Assembly: GCA_029990175.1 (NCBI GenBank)
Contig: JARKIP010000011.1
Location: 5,270,001-5,334,000, forward strand
Direction: 5' to 3'
Length of the DNA stretch: 64,000 nt
DNA from: Petunia secreta
Lineage: Eukaryota; Streptophyta; Magnoliopsida; Solanales; Solanaceae
Notes under the pieces: model-generated
The model's database searches: none
What the model saw: the letters and a program-made list of their open reading frames with translations, nothing else
Told to the model about the DNA's origin: nothing
In this document: positions 43,311 to 54,662 of the stretch, one piece after another
Numbering within the stretch: the first letter of the stretch is position 1
Layout of the letters: every line of letters begins with the position of its first letter
Position numbers and translations under genes: made by a program

Positions 43311-43890
43311 GGTGGTGGTGCAGCTCTGCCAGTGAGAACAGTTTCAGCTTCTTCAGCACAAGCACACCTTCAGGTGCAAGTTCTTCAGGTGCCTGTAGGT
43401 CGTGGTAGAGGCCGAAGTAGAGCTCCTATAGCAAGCGGTCCTCAGAACCGCACTTATCTCTTGTTGGTCGACAGGACCAAGAGGCTTCACCAATGTAGTC
43501 ATAGCTACTTTGGTACTAAATTTCTCGATGTATATATGTTGATAGATCCTAGTTCTACACTATTATATGTTACTCCCTTGTTGCTACTAAGTTTGGGATA
43601 GAACCAGAAGCCATTAAACCTTTTGAGGTAGCCACCCCAATTTGTGATTCAGTAGTAGCTAGGCATGTTTATAGAGGTTTCACTGTAATGATTGGCGACC
43701 GTAGTACTACAGCTGACTTGATTGAGTTAGAAATAGTTCACTTTGATGTTATACTTGGTATGGATTGGTTGTGTTCTTGCTATACTAATGCTGATTGTAG
43801 ATTAAATATGGACCAATTCAATTTTCTAGAAGGGTCAGCTATAGAATGTAAAGGTGTTTCTGCATCACACAAAGTTAGATTTATTTAATA
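43311..43890 (+). pseudogene. Tekay-1 protease remnant
   Basis: IDPSSTLLYVTPLL near 43550 is the catalytic segment. HFDVILGMDWL near 43740 is the second conserved block of Del/Tekay proteases. At least two frames are needed to read it. Confidence 0.65.
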
Positions 43891-44735
43891 CCTTAAGGCG
43901 AGGAAGATGATCTCCAAGGGATGCTTATATCATATAGTTCATGTTCGAGACATAAAGAAGGGAACACCGACTCTTGAATTAATTCCAATAGTTAATGAGT
44001 TCCCTGAAGTATTCCAGGTTAGCTTCCAGGTTTTCCTCCAGAGCGAGAAATTGACTTTGCCATTGTATAGTGCCGGGTACGCAACCTATATCAATTCCTC
44101 CTTACAGGATGGAACCGGCAGAATTAAAGGAACTTAAGGAGCAGTTGAAAGACCTGTTAGATAAGGGTTTCATTAGAGCCAAAACTTTTCCTTAGGGAGC
44201 ACCAGTCTTATTTGTGAAAAAGAAAGATGGCTCCCTATGTGTGTGCATAGGTTGTAGACAATTGAACAAGGTCAAGATCAAGAACAAATATCCCCTTCCT
44301 AAAATTGATGACTTGTTCGACCAGGTTTAGGGTGTCAAGTTCTTCTCGAAGATAGACTTGAGATCAGGCTACCATTAGGTTAGAGTCGGAGAGTGTGACA
44401 CACCTAAAATAGTGTTCAGAACTGGGTATGCCATTACAAGTTTCCAGTGATGTCGTTCGAGCTAACTAATGCCCCAGCGGCGTTTATGGATCTTATGAAC
44501 AGCGTGTTTAGGCCTTATCTAGACCTATTTTTTATAGTGTTTATTGAGGATATTCTGGTATATTCCAAGTCTGAATCAGAACATGCAGAGCATCTACGCA
44601 CAGTGTTGGGTATCCTTCGGGACCGAAGTTGTATGCCAAATTCTTGAAATGCAAATTCATGTGCAGTTCGGTAGCATTTTTTGGACATATAGTATCATCA
44701 GAAGGCATCAAAGTAGATGGTAAGAAAAGAGAAGT
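43891..44735 (+). pseudogene. Tekay-1 reverse transcriptase remnant
   Basis: LKDLLDKGFIRAK, VLFVKKKDGSL, KIDLRSGYH and a LTNAPAAFMDLMN segment are clear. The catalytic box reads FIEDIL near 44545, where YIDDIL or similar is expected, so the first Asp is replaced by Glu. Several stops are present. Confidence 0.75.
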
Positions 44736-45765
44736 AGTAAATGTAAATATGGACTTTATTACAGGCTTGCCTTTTTATGCGGAGTAGGAATGATTCTATA
44801 TGGATTACACTTTGCTTACTAAATAAGCGATTCTTGCATATTAGAAACTATTTATGCAGCAAAAGAGTACGCCAGATTGTATATCAGGGAGATTATACGC
44901 CTCAATGGTGCTCCATTTTCTGTTATTTCAGATAGAGGCACACACTTTACAACTAACTTCTAGCAATCATTCTAGAAAGGTGTGGGGAGACAAGTGAATT
45001 TGAGTATAACTTTTCAATCCCAGACAGATGGTCAGGATGAGCAAGTCATATAGACGCTCGAGGAGGGCATGTGTGTTAAATTTTGGGGGCAGCTGGGATC
45101 AACATCCGTCATTGATAGAGTTTGCATACATTAATAGCTATCATTCCAACATACAAATGGCGCCTTAAATGCACGTCTCTTATAGGAGGACACGAGGTTA
45201 GTGAGTCTTAGTTAATAGGTCAAGACTTAATCCAACAAGAGGTTGATAAAGTTAAGTTAATCAGGGAAAGGCTAATAGAATCCCAAAGCAGACCGAAGTC
45301 CTATGCAGATAACTGACATTGAGATTAAGATTTTCAAATTGGCGACTGGTATTTCTAAAGGTATCTCCTATGAAAGGCGTTATAAGATCCAACAAGAAGG
45401 TCAAGCTTAGCCCTAGATTCATAAGTTCGTATCAGATTATCAGACGAGTTTGGCATGTAGCCTATGAGTTGGACCTTCCAGTAGACCTTCAAGAGGTACA
45501 TCAATGCTTCATGTCTCCATGCTTCAGAAAAGTGTTGGAGATCCTTCCAGAGTTATACCAGTTGATGATGTACGATCACCGAGAATTTTACATATGAGGA
45601 GTTACTTGTTACTATTTTATATCGGCAGGTTCGTCGATTGAGGACGGAAGATATTCCTTTAGTGAAGTTATTGTGGAGCAATAATGTTGAAGAGATGACT
45701 TGGGAAGATGAAAATGATATGAGGGCCAGATATACACATCTCTTCACTACTTCATATTTATAACG
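44736..45765 (+). pseudogene. Tekay-1 integrase and chromodomain-like tail, RNase H missing
   Basis: At about 44740 the sequence jumps from the RT end to the integrase core (NMDFITGLP near 44750), so RNase H and the integrase zinc region are deleted. A 92-codon frame (45319-45597) carries FLKVSPMKGVI and the C-terminal fold. A tail near 45660-45750 (VEEMTWE) resembles the Tekay chromodomain. Confidence 0.7.
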
Positions 45766-45820
45766 GATCTTTGCTTAATGCTTCTGTATACCTCCGTCAA
45801 TATTGGAGGATGAATGTTCC

Positions 45821-46780
45821 TAAGGGGGAGATTGTTACACCCCAGGTGTCTAAACAGACGTATATTACAGTAGTGAAATGTTAAGAATGATTTAATTAAG
45901 TTTAAAGTGATAATATGACTATATATGACGTTGATATATTGAATTTAAAGTTTGGAAAAAATCGGGTTTAAGTTGCGGAAAAACCGACTAAGGATTTGCC
46001 TTGTAACGAAGCTTTTTTAGCATATAATTCTGTGTTATATGAGGTATTTTGGGGACATACATTTACCAAAGTAGGTCTTGGAGTGTGTTTTCCATTATTG
46101 TTGACCGTTTATCCATACGACGTCTGGATTAAATGATATAAGCGTCTGAAGAAGGGCCAGTGCTAGGGTGCTAAGCTAGTACCTCTTCGACTTTTCAAAA
46201 GTGGATATTTATGCCTTAAGTCTTCTGTCTTCTTCATTTCTTAGAAACCATGAAACAATAACATCCTTAAACTTAGCTTTAAGCTTTCAACAAGGGTTTC
46301 AAGCAAGATTAACATCTGGTATACGAAATCAAGAAGCGATAACATTAGAATGATCCCTACGACGAAGCTTGTTGAAGCTTTGGAACTCAAGGGAAACAAG
46401 TTTTAGAAGCATAAACATCAAAGGTACAGATAGATCAGCGCTTGCGCCACATCAGTAGGTCATCCACCAGCTATTGGAGTCACTCCGCTCACTCTCGAGT
46501 TACTTATCTTTTGGTATGTGTACAGTCAACTAGTTTGGGTATGACGGGGTCCTATCCCGTCCAGTACTTATTTAGCCCAGCACTCTTAGAGGCCTGTAGA
46601 TATGAACATGTGCAGTTAATATGTGTTTATATGTCAGCTTCTGTTTCCCTGTTGGCTTTCCAGATTCTACAGTTTTTATCTACTAGGATTATACTTTTTC
46701 AATTTATTAGTTATAGTCATTGTTAGGAGATTATACTTAGTGTCGGTTATCCATTGCGGCCCTAGGCTAGGGTCGTGACA
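45821..46780 (+). repeat. Polypurine tract and 3' LTR of Tekay-1
   Basis: TAAGGGGGAGAT (45821-45832) precedes the LTR, which starts TGTTACACCCC at 45833 and ends GGGTCGTGACA at 46780. TGTAC follows as the target duplication. Confidence 0.85.
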
Positions 46781-47038
46781 TGTACCTTAATTTTTGTAGC
46801 GAAAAGTGAGTGTATTACTTCAACTTAGGTCTGGTCGGAGCTATGAATAGTTGGATCATAGATAGATCTAAATAAGTAACACTGACTAAAAAATAGTAGT
46901 TTTATTGATAAAAGGGTGCTAGGCCTGAGATGCCGCGGGTGAAAATACTTAACATGATTGATAGGTATGAAAATACTGCAATTAAAGTTAAATAGAACTA
47001 AATATAAAAATAAATGCTTTTAAAAAGCGAAAGATACT

Positions 47039-48434
47039 TTATGCTCGATCCTCAGAAGGTTCGGGGGCATGTACTTGGGCTTCCCTGTTCGAGGGTGTTG
47101 AGCCTGGAGATGTTACCTCTAGGCCGCTGACAACCCGATGGTATAACTCTGTGCCAATCAAACAATAATGAACGACTTTCTTTCGCAGCTGTCTGCTTTC
47201 TGAATTGTCTTCGTGGAGGATTCCTTTGCTTAGGTAGTTGATCAGTGCATGACGCTGCCCTGTGACGGATCCTGAGTCTGGAACTTCAAGGTTCATCAGG
47301 TCCACGTGAGTTAACTCAACCACTATCTGCTGGTCGTATGAATCCTCGGATGCTTTTCCATTGCTTGAGCTTCTTTCTCGATAGACAAACTCCCATGCCT
47401 GAAATATTTTTCAAGAGTTCTTTCATTCCCTGCTGCCGTTTCGGCATGCAGATGCCTTCTACGATAAAAACTTCCTTAACTTAACCGATGACCATTTGGG
47501 AGCTGCTGAAGAGGGCGACCTTCCTGGCCCCCATTATGTATGCTAATTCAAAAGCTTGAATTATGGCTTCATACTCTGCTTCATCGCTTTGAGCTCTTAC
47601 GGTCTTGCAAAAGACCATCCCAGTCGGTGTCCTGACCTACAAATTGAAGTTGGCTTCTTCCTCGTTGAGATTTACGTCAATGCTGATCTCCCAACACCCG
47701 AGCTCGATTGTTTCTTTGTTCCTGATTGACTCCTTTGCCTTTTGCTTCAGCTTCTCCACGAAGTCTGAGGTAAAACCTTCCAGCTCCTGTGACTCGATAG
47801 CTATTCGAGGTTGGTAGATAACATCATACTCTCCCAGTTTCTCAGCCCATTCTACCATCTCCTCTGGGAGTCCGGGTTTAGACAATATGGTCGGTACCGA
47901 TGTGGAGGAGACCATGCTGACCATATGGTCAAAAAATTACGAGCGCGGCTCCTGGGACTCCATGATCATGGCCGCAATAAACTGAAAAAGTAAAGGAAAA
48001 AACATGTCTCGGCGCGAAGGTCTTTTACTAGTGTACTTCATGGGAAATTGCCTCCCATTCTCTTCTCGTACAAGGACTGTATTTCATGCTATTTCTGAGA
48101 TCGAGACATACAATAATAAATGTTCACCTGGCTTTGGCTCGGTTATCACTGGAAGTTGTAGGAGTTGTATCTTCGCTTGGGCTATGGTTAGGTAACTCTA
48201 TATCAGCCATAGGGGTCCTCCTTGTCTCCGCAGTACCTCAGAGAGCGGACATACCGATTCTGTTGCTTTGGGGACTAGCTGATCCATCACCGTCAATCGA
48301 TCCAGTAGTTCACTAATCTCTTCTCTGACTTCTCGTTCCATGGCCTCGAACTCGATGGACTCCTCTTCGGTCACTTTGGCTACTGGACGAACGCCAAGAT
48401 CCTCACCACAAGTAGGATAATATTCTCCAAGCAA
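47039..48434 (-). pseudogene. Tat-M linker, RNase H, second RNase H and integrase start
   Basis: From 48434 downward: a linker with EREVREEISELLDRL, the junction EVLRRQGGPLW, an RNase H piece, then KLGEYDVIYQPR (47637-47924) and the final frame 47323-47039 with INYLSKGILHED and LIGTELYHRV, the beginning of an integrase zinc region. The frame ends about 28 residues later without any zinc-binding CX2C or DDE core. At least three frame breaks occur. Confidence 0.75.
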
Positions 48435-48488
48435 AAATCGCTCACCCCGTAAGTCATTAACCCCATAAGAAGTCGAGTATCTGAAGAC

Positions 48489-49512
48489 TTAATGGAGTGT
48501 TGAGGGTATTCCCTTAACGCTATGTATCCAAGGCCGTCCTAAGATAACATCATAAGAAAAGTTACAATTCAGCACTTGGAATGAGGTAATGCTCATCACT
48601 GCCGGTATATGGACCGGTAGAGCTAATCCCCAATAGGTTCTTCTCGACAGCCATTGAAGCAAACTATGTTCCAAGGTCTTGAAGTTACTTGGTGGTGTTG
48701 ACGTGAATTCTGCAGCATCTCCATCGGAATAATGTTTACGCTACCCCCCAGATTGATTAGCGCTTGCAGATGCGCAGGTCGGACACGTCTACGGAAATGA
48801 CGAGTTCGCTCTAGTGCTCTCCTTCTTCCTTCGGGCTGAACGGGATTGGACCGACCAATTCCACCGGCTCTGTAGTCCCCAAGGTTGTGAGTGGTTCCAG
48901 AATCGTGAAGATTGCATTGATTGTCCTCAAGTTTTCAGAATCTGGCGCTCTCGTTGCATGGCAACCGCTACGATAAAAATCAGAATAGGGCGTTGCGTTT
49001 CTCCCCGCTGCTCCTTTTATGGTAGGCGACCATTGGACCCTCGGACCTAGTTTTCAAAACTAATTGGAAACAAAATGCACGATGTTGACTCGCAAACCAA
49101 AATCTCTAAAGCTTCAGGACTCTGCCCGCTTTTCTTGGGATCAAAATCCCCGGAAACTGCTCTACTTTCCTCTTCCCGCCTGGTTCTCGACCTTTGCTTT
49201 TGTTTTCCTTCCGTCCCCCTCACTTTCTAGAGAGGGACTCCCTGTTCTCTTTTTCTTTTTTTAGCATCAGGGTTTTGGGAATGGTCTGGCTCCAAGTGAA
49301 GCTTTTTAGTGTACCTCTGATGCAATGTGCTCCATGTAGTCACAGGATGTTGAGTCAAACTCCACTGCAATTCCCTGGTAGATAACGACCCTTTCGAGTT
49401 CAGAATTTTACCAAAGGTTACCACTGCAATGTTATCGAGGACTGGAGGAAGCTCCATGCATTCCACCTGAAACCTGTCAAGGTAGTCCTTCAGTAGTTCA
49501 TCGTCACGCTGA
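48489..49512 (-). pseudogene. Tat-M gag end and protease
   Basis: The 110-codon frame 49559-49227 begins inside the Ogre LTR; real Tat-M sequence starts at 49512 with DDELLKDYLDRFQVECMELP. The protease end (YDVILGRPWIHSV) is in 48674-48489. The region between is decayed. Confidence 0.7.
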
Positions 49513-51364
49513 TGTTGACATCCAATTTTGACCCTCCTTTTTAAATAATTGGCTATCATTTAACTTAAAAATGCAATTTAACTGTTTGAGCAGAAGTGCA
49601 TTAGAAATCATACATTTACCTTTGATTATCCCCTATTTATACATTATATACATAATTGTGATTATATTATGTAAGTTGTATCATTTAGGCTATTTGTTAA
49701 AATTGTGGTTATTTATAAAATTTACTGTATTTACAACATTTAGTAAATATTGATACGTAATTTAATTTAATTTAATTTTGGCCCCAATTATTTTTTATGT
49801 GTGTGCATTTTCCTTTCTCTTATATATCATATTTATGTATTTTTAATTTATTGCACCTTTAGCTAAAATATTAGCCTAATTAGAATATTCGGTCTAATTT
49901 TTTACTCCGTATTCATTTGAAATTGAATTTTCTTGAATTTGAATAAATTTTCAAATATCATCACATATATTCCGAAAGAATTTTATTTTCTTCTTTTTTT
50001 AAATAAAAATCCCTCCAAATACATCCTCTATCTTTTTTAATTTTGAAAGAAAATCCTTATTGTATAAAATTCAAAAATATTACTCCTCATCCCCATATCA
50101 GATCCCCCAAATCTCTCATCTCCCTCACTAATCCCTCCAACGTTCACAAAATCATCCCTCAATTGTCTCCTCCATGATCAGATCCCTAAACTTGCGGGAT
50201 CACCCCAACGTCTCTTAAGCTTCGCTACATATACAGTAGCAAATGGGATCATTGCAGGCACTTCCAATATATACAAGATCAATAGTACAATACATGATCT
50301 CCTTCAACATTTTCTCCGCAGCAACATAGACACACATACATTCAACACCTCCACCACCAATGGAAAAACACTACCATTATCAACTCTTCCTCTATTACAC
50401 ACATCACCACCACATAAAGTCATAAATCGAAGGAGATAAGAGAGGGGATTCAAGGCACCCAGTGGAACCCTAATAGTGGTACACACCATCTCCACCAGTT
50501 GGAAAACGCGAACACAAGTTCAAAAAGGGGGTTTGGGGAAGCAGGTCAGCGGCCAAATAGCGCCACAATCACCACCAGCAGTGCTCGAAAAAATGGCCAG
50601 AAATTAGAATGCCGACCATGGCGTTCTTCTGCTTTGTTTGGTTCCACCCCCATTGAATTTGAAACGAAAACCATAAAGGGGGTGGGGTGGTAGCAACGTC
50701 GCCAGACGGCTGTCACTCCTCCACCTCGTCGTGGATCCATTCACTGTTTCCGTCGTTTTTCTGATCTATCGATTCCCTTATCTCTATTCTCATTATCTGG
50801 ATTTATTGTACTATTTGAGTTTTGTTACTGATTTCGCCTTATGCTTTTACTGGTTGAAATGGAGATGATTTTATTGTGGTCTTCTACTCGACACTGACTT
50901 CGCTGGATTATCATTGTTAATGTTCCAACGGTTACTATGTTACATACAACTCCTTTGGCTTTACTTTATTTGCACTGATGCCGGAAGTAGTACACTGTTG
51001 TTGGAATTGATTAAAGGCTTTTAAAATTACGCACTGATTTGAACGGATACTACACCGTTTAGACCAATGATATTTGGAGGCCAAAATAGTCTCGTCCCGT
51101 ATACGTCCCTTACGTGTCTCGATAAACAAAAACAAAAGGCGATGAAGATATATACATATATATACACATTGTTGCAAAACAAGCAGGACAGGCAAGGGAT
51201 CCGCACTTGGCATTTCAACACGACCGGCCGGTATGTTTGCAGCCGTGACGTATCCTTAAGCCCCTATCACCCAATCTAAGCCTAAAACTATTACAAAACT
51301 TATTTTTCTTATTTTCTAATTATTATTACTAATATTATTTTTATTACTATTATTACTACTTTTC

Positions 51365-51402
<38 letters not shown>

Positions 51403-52041
51403 GTTATTATTATTATTATTTTTACTATACTTATTATTTATTATTTTACTTTATTAATTGTCGTACCAATTCATTCTCAAATTGTTTATGAAGTACTTCC
51501 CGATGAAATTCATTAAAGGCGACGCCATTGGAGGAGACAAATTTTTCAGAATATTTACTATTGTATTTTTGGCATATTGTTCGATATTATTATTATTAGC
51601 GTGCTAATTAATTTGTTTATTTTTGGCAAGATCTATTTAGTTGAGGTTTGCTAAAGAAGAAAGCAACTCGAGAAGACGAATCCTTTATTTTAAATGCAAT
51701 TTTGTGTATCAAATTTGTATATTATAGCGAAATTGTTCAATTTTATTTAGTTTAATTTAATTTGAATCTCAATTATTTACTCCAGCCGAGAACCACACTT
51801 GGTGGAATCTGAGAGGTGCCTAACACCTTCCTCTTGGGTTAATTTTAACCGTTACCCAGACTTTCCGGTCCGAAGATCAAGTTTTGGAGTTAACAATAAA
51901 ATTGGATAGAAACAAAGTAGGTGCCCTAAGACGCCTAGTTAAAAAATATGTTAGGTGGCGACTCCAAGTCTTACCCGTGAGTTCCAATAAGTCAAATCCT
52001 ATTTCGAACTCTAATCGGTTCGGGAAAAAAGGGTGCCGACA
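49513..52041 (+). repeat. 5' LTR of the Ogre element
   Basis: It begins TGTTGACATCC and ends GGGTGCCGACA. It matches the solo LTR at 7085-10335 in reverse complement. An ATT-rich microsatellite lies at about 51319-51423, with a pure run at about 51366-51402. The small ORFs inside are not supported as genes. Confidence 0.85.
51319..51423. repeat. (ATT)n microsatellite in Ogre LTR
   Basis: About 100 bp of ATT-rich repeat with a pure run of roughly a dozen units. The solo LTR has the complementary AAT-rich tract at about 7670-7865. Confidence 0.8.
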
Positions 52042-52044
52042 GAA

Positions 52045-52062
52045 TGGCGACTCCGCTGGGGA
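52045..52062 (+). other. Primer-binding site of Ogre (tRNA-Arg type)
   Basis: TGGCGACTCCGCTGGGGA lies three bases after the LTR. This form is known for Ogre elements. Confidence 0.75.
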
Positions 52063-53273
52063 TATCAAGGTTCTAACCATAACGGACTTTATATTGGGAA
52101 TCTTTGCTCTTATGTCTTTTATTGTCATTTTTCAAGACTAACTTTTTCCTTTCATTTTTGTAGGATTGAAACTTAGTTTTCTTGGCGCTTTTTCTATCTT
52201 TTAAATTTTATTGGGTTGTTTTTTCATTGCACCTTTTTCCACTCTTTGAAATTTACAGCACACACTATGAACGATTACGTGGATCTCACGGTCGTTCCAC
52301 TCTCAAAACACTCTTTAGGGGGAACGGTTTGGAATCTACTTGGTCCGTGGTACAACCAATAATTCTAAACGTTCCCACTCCTCGATTGCCTGCATGAGGG
52401 AACCATGTCCTATCTAGGAACCCACTCTTAGAAGTTTTGTTAGGAGAATGCATCACACGCTTCAAAGATTTTCAAATCCTCCACAAGTTATATAAATCTT
52501 CTTTTTTAAACAAGTTTCACTTCATGATTGTTTTTGCACTTTTAATATTATCTTGCTTCGATTATCATATTTTTCGAAACTAACTTGGTTTTTTTTTCTT
52601 TTTACTCCTCCTTTTTAAAATTTATTTTGTGAACTATTTCAACATGTACATCCTTTTCCAAAACGTACATATTTTTAGAAAATATGTGCAGTTTCTTTCA
52701 AAACTTGTGCATACCGCTCATACTTCCCGCTACTCCTGGCAACTTCAAAATCGTGCAAAATATCTTGGTCGTGATCACCTCTTCCTCATAAAAAAATTTC
52801 TTTAGAGGGAACGACTTAGAATCTAGCTGGTCCGAGACATTCCTACTCCCGAGTCGTCCGCTTGGGAGGGTAACAAAACTCGGTCTAAATCAACCTAGGT
52901 CTTAGTGGTGACTCTAGGACCGTGCATCATGACATATCATTAGCCCAATAGGCTAACTTGTTCAAACAATCCAAACAGGTTTTTGAACCCCAAAGAGCGT
53001 TGAACATGATTTATTTGAATTTACTTAAAGGATTGAATGTGCAAATGTGGACCGTTTATTGGAATTACTCTGCATTCAATGCCATTCAAAAGCACAAAGG
53101 TAATCGAAGAGGCTTCAAAATCCCAAATTAAATCAGAAACAACCATTTTTTCCTAAACGATTGGAATCATTCTGTATTCAGTGCTATTCAAAGTCACAAA
53201 TAGTAACTGAAGAGGCATTAAAAGTCCAATTTGAAGCAGCAATGACCGTTTGATAGACGGGATGACACATAAT
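52063..53273 (+). other. Ogre leader
   Basis: No credible ORF. It contains two imperfect copies of a block about TTTAG-GGGAACG-x2-TTGGAATCTA and CTTGGTCCG-type phrases near 52314-52350 and 52801-52840, and repeated GAATCATTCTG/ATTCA-type phrases near 53060-53215. Confidence 0.55.
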
Positions 53274-54190
53274 TGTTATAATCGATGCACCTCCTAAAGA
53301 CACTAGAAGGAGGGGGAGGGGGAGGGTTGAATAGTGTCTACTAATTTTTGTTTCACAGAACTTGGTTCTTCTGAATGTAGAACCTAGTTCTTACCTTCGC
53401 AATTATACTGTTTCAACCACTGCAACACAACACAACTACACACACAGAAAACACAAGGATTTTACGTGGAAAACTCCTTGCTCAAGGGAGAAAAAACACG
53501 ACCCACACTCTGGGATTTTAGAACTGAATCCACTAACACAATGAGCAAAGTTTCTGATTACAAACTCTGTAACCAAGGGGCTACACTCTAGACCCTAATC
53601 ACTACTCAAAGCTAAACTCTAGCTTTTCAAGTAATTACACACGAGCTCACCTAATACATATGCTTCTGCAATAAGCCAATAGGTAAAAACCATGAACGCT
53701 CAAACTAAGACAACTTACAACTCAATGAACCTAGACAGAGTATCTAGACTCAATACACTGCAAGCACGCCAGTTGTCTTCTTCAGTTTACTCACGTAGAA
53801 AGATGCTAGATTGCCTTTGTATGCTCTCAACTCTGTGTGTGTGAATAACTGCTTTACAGCTGTCTCAACTACTTGTATTTATACGGATCTTGAAACCCTA
53901 GTTGAGTCCTACAAGGAATCCTTTTAATTATGGTAAGACAGGATTCCTAGTAAATCTTTTCCTTGTTGAAGTCCAACTCCTTTTCACACTTCGAAGACAC
54001 AGCCTGGGCACCAACTCTTTTAGTCTAACTAGGATGCATATTCATTCACGCGCCACTATTTCTAGTTCCGCAGGGATTTGCAACCCGCACCTCTTTTCGA
54101 TCGATCGTGCCCTTCATTACAAGGACTAGGTTCTTCATGAGAACATCTGAGTCCTTTAAGTTTGTCCTTCTTCAAAACCAGCACTCAACA
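53274..54190 (-). repeat. 3' LTR of the SIRE element
   Basis: Minus-strand ends are TGTTGAGTGCTGG and ATTATAACA, giving TGTT...AACA termini. The purine tract AAAAAGGGGGAATT abuts at 54191-54204. A minus-strand TATAAATA lies at 53876-53883. The inner (low-coordinate) border is inferred from the terminal match; the partner LTR is outside the window. Confidence 0.7.
53876..53883 (-). promoter_or_regulatory. TATA box of SIRE LTR
   Basis: TATAAATA on the minus strand, about 310 bp from the LTR start. Confidence 0.55.
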
Positions 54191-54204
54191 AATTCCCCCT
54201 TTTT
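54191..54204 (-). other. Polypurine tract of the SIRE element
   Basis: Minus-strand AAAAAGGGGGAATT directly before TGTTGAGTG; typical of SIRE-type elements. Confidence 0.75.
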
Positions 54205-54662
54205 GATGATGACAAACAAATATTTCCCAAGAACCTGAATAGACAAAAAACCAAAAAGCACAAAAACAAACGTAGCAAGTTCAAGAAAAAATGAAACAGA
54301 TGAATTAGGTCACAAACACCCCAACATTTCCTTCTTCCCCCTTTTGGCATCATCGAAAAGATTCAAATACCAGCATGAACCTGTCAGTACTATTCAGTCT
54401 AAAGCACAAGGCAACAAGTCAGTAATAAGAACACACAGAAGCAGAAATAAGGGCCCAATCAAGAACCAAATACTTAAAAAGGAAACAGTCATAGACATAA
54501 GAAGATTAAAACCATTATCCAGGGTGTGATATCAACACAACCCCATCAATAAGTACACAATTGAAAAATAAATTGTTTGAAACAACCAACACATGCGCAG
54601 GGGAGAATTAGAAGGAATAGACAACAGGCAGAAAGAGGGATAAGAGGATAGGACAGGAGGAC

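Larger units (their letters stand above)
870..46780 (+). mobile_element. Tekay-1: decayed Del/Tekay-type Ty3 chromovirus, interrupted by nested insertions
   Basis: The two LTRs are 870-1856 and 45833-46780. The flanking duplication TGTAC lies at 865-869 and 46781-46785. The primer site begins at 1861 and matches initiator tRNA-Met style sites. Own internal sequence is only 1857-1931 plus 42129-45832; everything between is younger insertions. The internal part holds remnants of gag, protease, reverse transcriptase, the integrase core, and a C-terminal region with a chromodomain-like tail. It has many stops and lacks RNase H. The integrase C-terminus (a VFLKVSPMKGV motif) and the protease (HFDVILGMDWL) are typical of Del/Tekay. 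The lineage call is from memory of these motifs. Confidence 0.85.
46781..49512 (-). mobile_element. Tat-M element, right piece
   Basis: Minus-strand order is gag (49512 down to about 49200), cysteine/histidine region, protease, linker, RNase H, second RNase H, integrase start (to 47039), then the 3' noncoding region (47038-46786) with AATAAA-type signal near 46905. It continues at 869 beyond Tekay-1. As in Tat-P1, the protease is followed after a short linker by the RNase H, with no reverse transcriptase, and the integrase core is absent. It is truncated on the right by the Ogre element. Confidence 0.8.

Noticed and set aside
43301..43313. G run as a G-quadruplex or functional tract
   Set aside because: A single homopolymer in decayed gag sequence, with no conservation evidence; may also be a sequencing artefact.
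46442..46726. 94-codon ORF in Tekay-1 3' LTR
   Set aside because: The matching part of the 5' LTR (about 1500-1790) does not keep the frame, and it lies wholly inside an LTR.
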